A DNA stretch of 64,000 nucleotides from Dastarcus helophoroides (lineage: Eukaryota; Arthropoda; Insecta; Coleoptera; Bothrideridae). This document shows, one piece after another, positions 39,101 to 45,100 of the stretch. The position numbers were made by a program, and so were the translations under genes. The DNA is taken from contig CM053328.1 in assembly GCA_028583605.1 (NCBI GenBank), positions 3,951,304-4,015,303 on the forward strand. Direction: 5' to 3'. The first letter of the stretch is position 1; every line of letters starts with the position of its first letter. The notes beneath the pieces are model-generated. The model made no database searches. It had not been told where the DNA came from and worked only from the letters and a program-made list of their open reading frames with translations.

Positions 39101-42100
39101 CTCCGATTTTAATCCGATTTGATTTCTTCTATTTTGATTCGATTCATTTTTGATTCGATTTTATTTTTAATTTTGATTCTATTTGGATTAGATTTTTATT
39201 CGATTCCGATTCGATTTTAATTCGATTCAATTTTAATTTGATTTGATATTGATTTAATTCGATTCCATTTTGATTCCTTTTAATTTGGATTAGATTCAAT
39301 TTAGATTCGATTTGGATTAGATTTTAAATCGTTTCAATTTTGATTTAATTCGATACGATTTGATTTTCGTTTGATGCGACTTTATTTCGGTTCAATTGAT
39401 TCGATTTTCTTTTAATTCGATTAGATTTTAATTCGATTCGATTTGATTCCACTCGATTTTGATTCGATTCGTTTTTGATGCGATTTGGATTCGATTTTAA
39501 TTCGATTTGACTGTTAAAACCCTATTTTTTTTAAATCCTCTACTTTTTGAAAAATGCTATCTTTTTGAAAATTTCCTTCTTTGTTCAAACTTTTAACTGT
39601 TTCTTAAAGATTTGTTTTTTTTTTAGATTTCGACTCTTTTTCTCGAAGTTTCGGATTTTCTGTAGTAAACTGGACTTTTATTAAAAATATTCGACTTCTT
39701 TTTGGAAATTTTCACCATTCTGGAAAACTGGATTTTTTTTATCAATATTTTGACTATTGAAATTTTCTTACATTTTTAGAAATTTCACTTTTTTTAATAC
39801 TTCGACTTTTTATCATGAAATTTTAACTTTTTCTCAAAATTATGACTCGTTGCAGCATTTATACTTTTTTCAAAATTTCTACCATTTTTTAAAATATCAC
39901 CTTTTTGTGAAATTGTAGGCTGTTTCTCAAAGGTTTTTTTGAAAATTAGGATTTTCCTCGAAACCTAGAATTTTTGTAACTTCAATATTTTTTAAAAATT
40001 CGCCTTTTACTGAAAGTTTATTAAAGTCTTTTGAAGGAACCCGACTTTAAAAATTGTAAATTTTTAAAAGTTTGAATGAATTGTATAGAACGAATTCGAA
40101 ATTTTGATTTTAAAGCTGACATTTTAAAAAGAAGTTTAAACTGCAAAGCCTTAAGAATAGTCGAAATTTAGAAGAATTCTCGAGTTCATTTAAAAAGAAT
40201 TCTGAAAAAAAGTGCACCAAGCAAAATTTCGGCTTTAATTTAAAAATTTGAATTTCTACAAAACTGTTTTTCGAAATTTTGAGTTCAAAGGACGACGATG
40301 CTAAAAAGCGAAGCCAGGTCGGAGTCACTCAACTTATCGAAGAGCCCCATTTGCCCACCTTTGACATAGACCGAAAAGCGATGTGTAAAAATTTTTAATT
40401 ATTGAATGGCCCAAATTATATCTTGATTTAGCTTCTTATGCCGCCCCCTTAAGGTGCCGTCTGATGCGGCTGCCTCTTTGAATCATAGCACGGCACGGCC
40501 CTGATAAAAAACGCTACAAAGTCCACGGCACTGGAAATCCATCATTGATTTTAGAGGTTTAAGATTTTCCAGCTTGATTTTGACTTTATTTACTTTTTAG
40601 CTTTCCGATAATACAGACGAATCGCGCCTTGAAGAAGTTCTCAAAAAATACCTCCGCAACAACAACTATAGTCTGGGAGGAACCGAATTGTACGCATCTG
40701 GAGAAAAATTGGAAAATCTAAAAGCGTCGGATTTCGACGAGTGCTCTAATTCCAAGTTTCATGATTGCTCGGAAAACGCCCAATGTTTCAACTTGAAAGG
40801 CACCTACACTTGCAGCTGCAAAGAAGGTTTTTCAGATCTCTCCGAAAACGTGCTATATCCTGGTAGGATTTGCTCAGCTGAACTAATAGGGTGCGAGAAG
40901 TGTAACTACCACGGCAGTTGCTACTACAGAGGAGATGACGAAGTTTTTTGTGAATGTTTTACGTGGTACGCCGGGGAAAATTGCTATGTAAATCTAAAAG
41001 GTACCATCGGGAAAATTGCTAGCTGATTCGGATTAAATATTTTCTGATTTTAGTGCTTCTGATTGCATTGGTAACCCTGGGATCAATTCTCTTTTTATTA
41101 CTGGTTATTTGTTGCATTGTGACATGTTGTAAGAAGAAACCTCGAAGGATAAGAGCGACACCTGGGTTGAGCTTTTTCCCGCAACGAGTATCAAATCCTG
41201 GAACGTTAGATAGAAGAGCTATGATCCAGGATACAAGCTCCGAAGACAGTCGGTCTGAAACAGCTACTCTACCTTACGTAAAGGTAAACCTACTGGAATG
41301 ATCAACAATATATTTACTTGTTTATTTGAACTAGGGATGTCGATTTGAGATCGATTAATCGAAAAATCTATTTTTTCAAGTCTCAAGGTCGATTTTTTAG
41401 ATCGATCTCAAATATAGCATCGATCTAATGAACGATTCAAAAATCCTTAAGAATCGGATCGATTTATCTTAGATGCAGGTCACTGTTAATTTAATGAGAA
41501 ACATTTTTTATTTGTTGTGTAAATGCATTTATGTCGTTATGTTATTATCTACTTCCATCTACTTAAGTCAAAATTCCACTTTTCTGCATTAATTTCTCAA
41601 ATTTCAGCACATATAGTCTTATAGGAAGGGTGGTGGGCTAGTGTTGCCTAATTTAACAATAAAATTTGTAACTTACGCAATTAAAATTTCGTAAAAATAT
41701 GAATTCGAGATAAAAAATTATTACGACTTATTTGAAATTTCCTTTCCTCAAAAAAATCGAAATTTGGAAAATAAAGTAGAAATTTCCAGTTTAAACTTCA
41801 TATTTCTAAATATATTTTTATAAATGAATGCCCTTTCTACATCTTCGTAAAAAACCAAAAATGCATAAATAACTAAGCAGAAAATAAATATGTATAGGAT
41901 TTTTCTAATTAGGAATAAATAATTAAAATATAAATATTAGTGTTTAAAATCCAAGAAAAAAACTTTTAAAATTAAACTACGCCAATTCATTATTATCATT
42001 CAGTTTTTCTTTTATTAGAAGTGTTTAAAAATTTCACCATTAATCGGATTAATCGGAAATCGATCTTTCAGCACCCAAGTTTATCGGGAATCGATACTTT

Positions 42101-45100
42101 TGCTCACGATTCGAATAGATTCAAAAATTAATTATTTTAAGAAGGAATCGACATCCCTAATTTGAACTACTTTTTTTTATAACAATGACAACCTCTGTTC
42201 TGATTTGAATTAGTTTGACTGAGACTTCTTGTACAAAAATACTAATGAAATTCAATCCAAATACTAACTACAATTTGGATTTATGGCTAATTATATTTTT
42301 TTAATTTTATTTTAATTATAGCATAAACAAGTAAAACCAAAAGGGGCCCTCAAGAAAGCGTCCCTACCGAAACTACCGGACTTAGAATGCAAGCAAAACA
42401 CAATGCGATCCTTCGTGGAGCAAAAGGATCGATCTCTACCAGTAATGATCCCAAGGGCAAAATACCATCCGTGCCCGCCTGCTCCAAACATGACAAATTA
42501 TACAACATTTGATGCTTCCAAACCTTCAGTGAAACCATCGCCGAATGAGACCAAGCTACTCAGTTATCTAGACGCCGGTCCTTCCCCAAATAAGGTAAGC
42601 GGAAACACCATTGAAGAATCTAAAAGTATAGAATCTTTTCCAGCACATCGAAAATAAAAGACGATACAGCGGAAGCCAAAACGAGTCTTACGCTGAAGAA
42701 CATCAGCACGGTTCGAGGAAAACCTCCGGTGCTCTGGTGTCGGCTGGCTTTGAGGTTTCGGCGACTGTGGTGGCCAACGCTCTTGGTACCTTGGGTACCA
42801 CCTGTGGGACCGAAGCGGATAGAAGCGAGAACGCGACTTTGATACAGAAAATTTGCGCTGCTGATTTGCTGTCCACAGGAACCAGATCCCAATTTAATAC
42901 CTTCAGGAATATTGCGTAAGTGTGTTTATTTCGATTTTTGTCTCCTTGATTCTACTCCAAAACAAACAAAATCAATCTGCATCAATCTTTATATATAAAA
43001 ATGGAAACTTTCTAACTCTAAAATGAAATTTTTAAAAATTCGACCTCTAAGGGGGACTAGGGAGGCATTAAAGTACGCTCTGACGTCTGTCAATGTCCAA
43101 AGAAGGTTTCACCCCTTTACCACATCGGCAATTAAATAAATAATTACGCGATACGTATTTCGCCAGCAGAACTGGCATTTTCAAGCGGACTAATCTAAAA
43201 AGATTAGCAAAAGATGCATCGACGTCATCTGCAGTATCGATTTGAATCTCAATGAATCGAATTAAAAAAAATGCTATTCTTAGAAATTTCGACTTTTTTT
43301 CTCAAATTTCGATTTTAAGCTCGAAATTTCGACCTTTTTCTCAAATTTCGACTCTTTTTCTCAAAATGTCGACTTCTTTCTCGAAATTTTGACTTTTTTC
43401 CCAAATTTCGATTTTTTGTCGAAATTTCGAAATTTTTGTCGAAACTTCGTTTTTTGTTTCTTAAATTTCGACTTTTTTCTCGAGATTTTGACCTTAATAT
43501 CAAAATTTCGAAATTTTTCTCGAAACTTCGTTTTTTGTTTCTCAAATTTCGACTTGGAGTGGTGGGACGTAACTGCCTAATTTAATCATAGAGTGAGCTA
43601 ATTTCACAGCGACTTATTTTTGAAATTTCGAGAAAAAATTCGATATTAAAGTCGAAATTACGAGATTAAAGTCGAAATTTCGAGATTAATCTCGGAATTT
43701 TAGAAAAAAGTAGAAATTTCAAGAAAAAAGTTGAAATTTCGAGAAAAACGTCGAAATTTCGAGTGTTGAAGTCGAAATTAGTGGATTAAAGTCAAAATTT
43801 CAAAAAAAAATTAAAATTACAAGTTTAAAGTCGAAATTTTAACATTAAAGTCGAATTTTCGAGAAAAAATTTAAAGGCTTGAGAAAGAAGTTGAAATTTC
43901 GAGTCGAAAATCAAATTTTCGAGGTTAATGTCGTCATTTCGAGAAAAAAGTCAAAATTTTTATAAAAAAGGGAGAAAATTTGAGAAAAAAGTTGAAATTT
44001 CGATTTTGAAGTCGAAATTTCGATATTAAGATCAAAATTTCGAAAAAAAAGTCGAAAATTCAGAAAAAAAACGAAATTTCGACACAAACGTCGAAATTTG
44101 AGAAAAGAATTGAAATTTCCAAAAAAAGTCGAAAATTGGAGAAAAAAAAATTGAAAAAAAGTCGAAATTTCGAGACTAAGGTCGAAAGGTCAAGAAAAAA
44201 TACGAAATTTCGAGAAAATAAAGTCAAAACTTTGAAAAGAATTGAAATTTTAAAAGTCGAAACTTTGAAAAGAATTGAAATTTTAAAAGTTGAATCTTTG
44301 GAAAAAGTCGAAATGTTAAAAAAAGACTAAATCTAAAGAAGCAGAAATTAAAAAAAAACTATACTTAAAAAATTGATTTACTTAAATAACTTTTAGTGCC
44401 CGTGAAATAGTGAATGGATAACATGACAGTCTTTAAATGGGTAAATAAATCAATATGGTCAAAGTATATTCTTATTTGTTTTTCCAGAGAAAGTGAAGCT
44501 GATCCTTTAGCAAATTGGATGGAAATCGATCCACATTTATCGTAAGTTAATTTTAACATGAAAACTATTACAATACTCTACAAAATGAGTAACATTTAAA
44601 TATCACTTTATATTTCTATTTCAGAGCCATTTCTGAGACGAGATCGTGTGATGAAACGACGATCCCTCCCCCTATGAAGCCTTTCCGAGGCGATTATGAT
44701 ACTAAATTATCAACGACACATTCACAGCATCACAATGACGTAAGATTGATTTCTTTTTTTATTCGATAATTATTTAAATTTCTTTTTATATTCTAGGAGG
44801 CGAATACTATGGCTGAAAGAGATTTGGGATCCACATTTTTACTACCTCACACACACTTATACAAACCTGATAGGGTAAATTATGAATTTTAAGTTATAAT
44901 AGTCACTAGCATCATTGGTGATTAAAAATCGACCAATTTTGTCTGTAAAATAACGAAATTCGAATTTCTTACCCGTCAAAATATCGTACCCTACAACTTG
45001 AACTGAACAAAACATCATTCCACAATCTGCACGATCTCTTTAAAGCTGTGAGAGCTGATTATAGTTTTATTACGTTTATTTAAACTATTGTTATAAATGA

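Larger units (their letters stand above)
36985..40503. mobile_element. hAT-like non-autonomous element carrying tandem arrays
   Basis: The left end is CAGGGCCGTGC (36985-36995) and the right end GCACGGCCCTG (40493-40503), an 11-bp terminal inverted repeat of the CAGGG type seen in hAT transposons. Flanks are ATAAGAAA (36977-36984) and ATAAAAAA (40504-40511), matching at 7 of 8 positions as expected for an 8-bp hAT target duplication. Inside are tandem T-rich units (37090-38270), an ATCGAATC-type satellite (38276-39515) and a unique arm (39515-40327). No transposase frame was seen. Confidence 0.8.
42916..44487 (+). other. Intron with opposed TTTCGA arrays and MITE remnants
   Basis: It contains a dispersed-repeat fragment (about 42960-43090), a half palindromic MITE (43094-43152), a T-rich TTTCGAC array (43260-43555), a border block GGAGTGGTGGGACGTAACTG plus CCTAATTTAATC (43555-43600), and an A-rich TCGAAATTTCGAG array (43620-44350). 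No exon was found inside. Confidence 0.7.
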
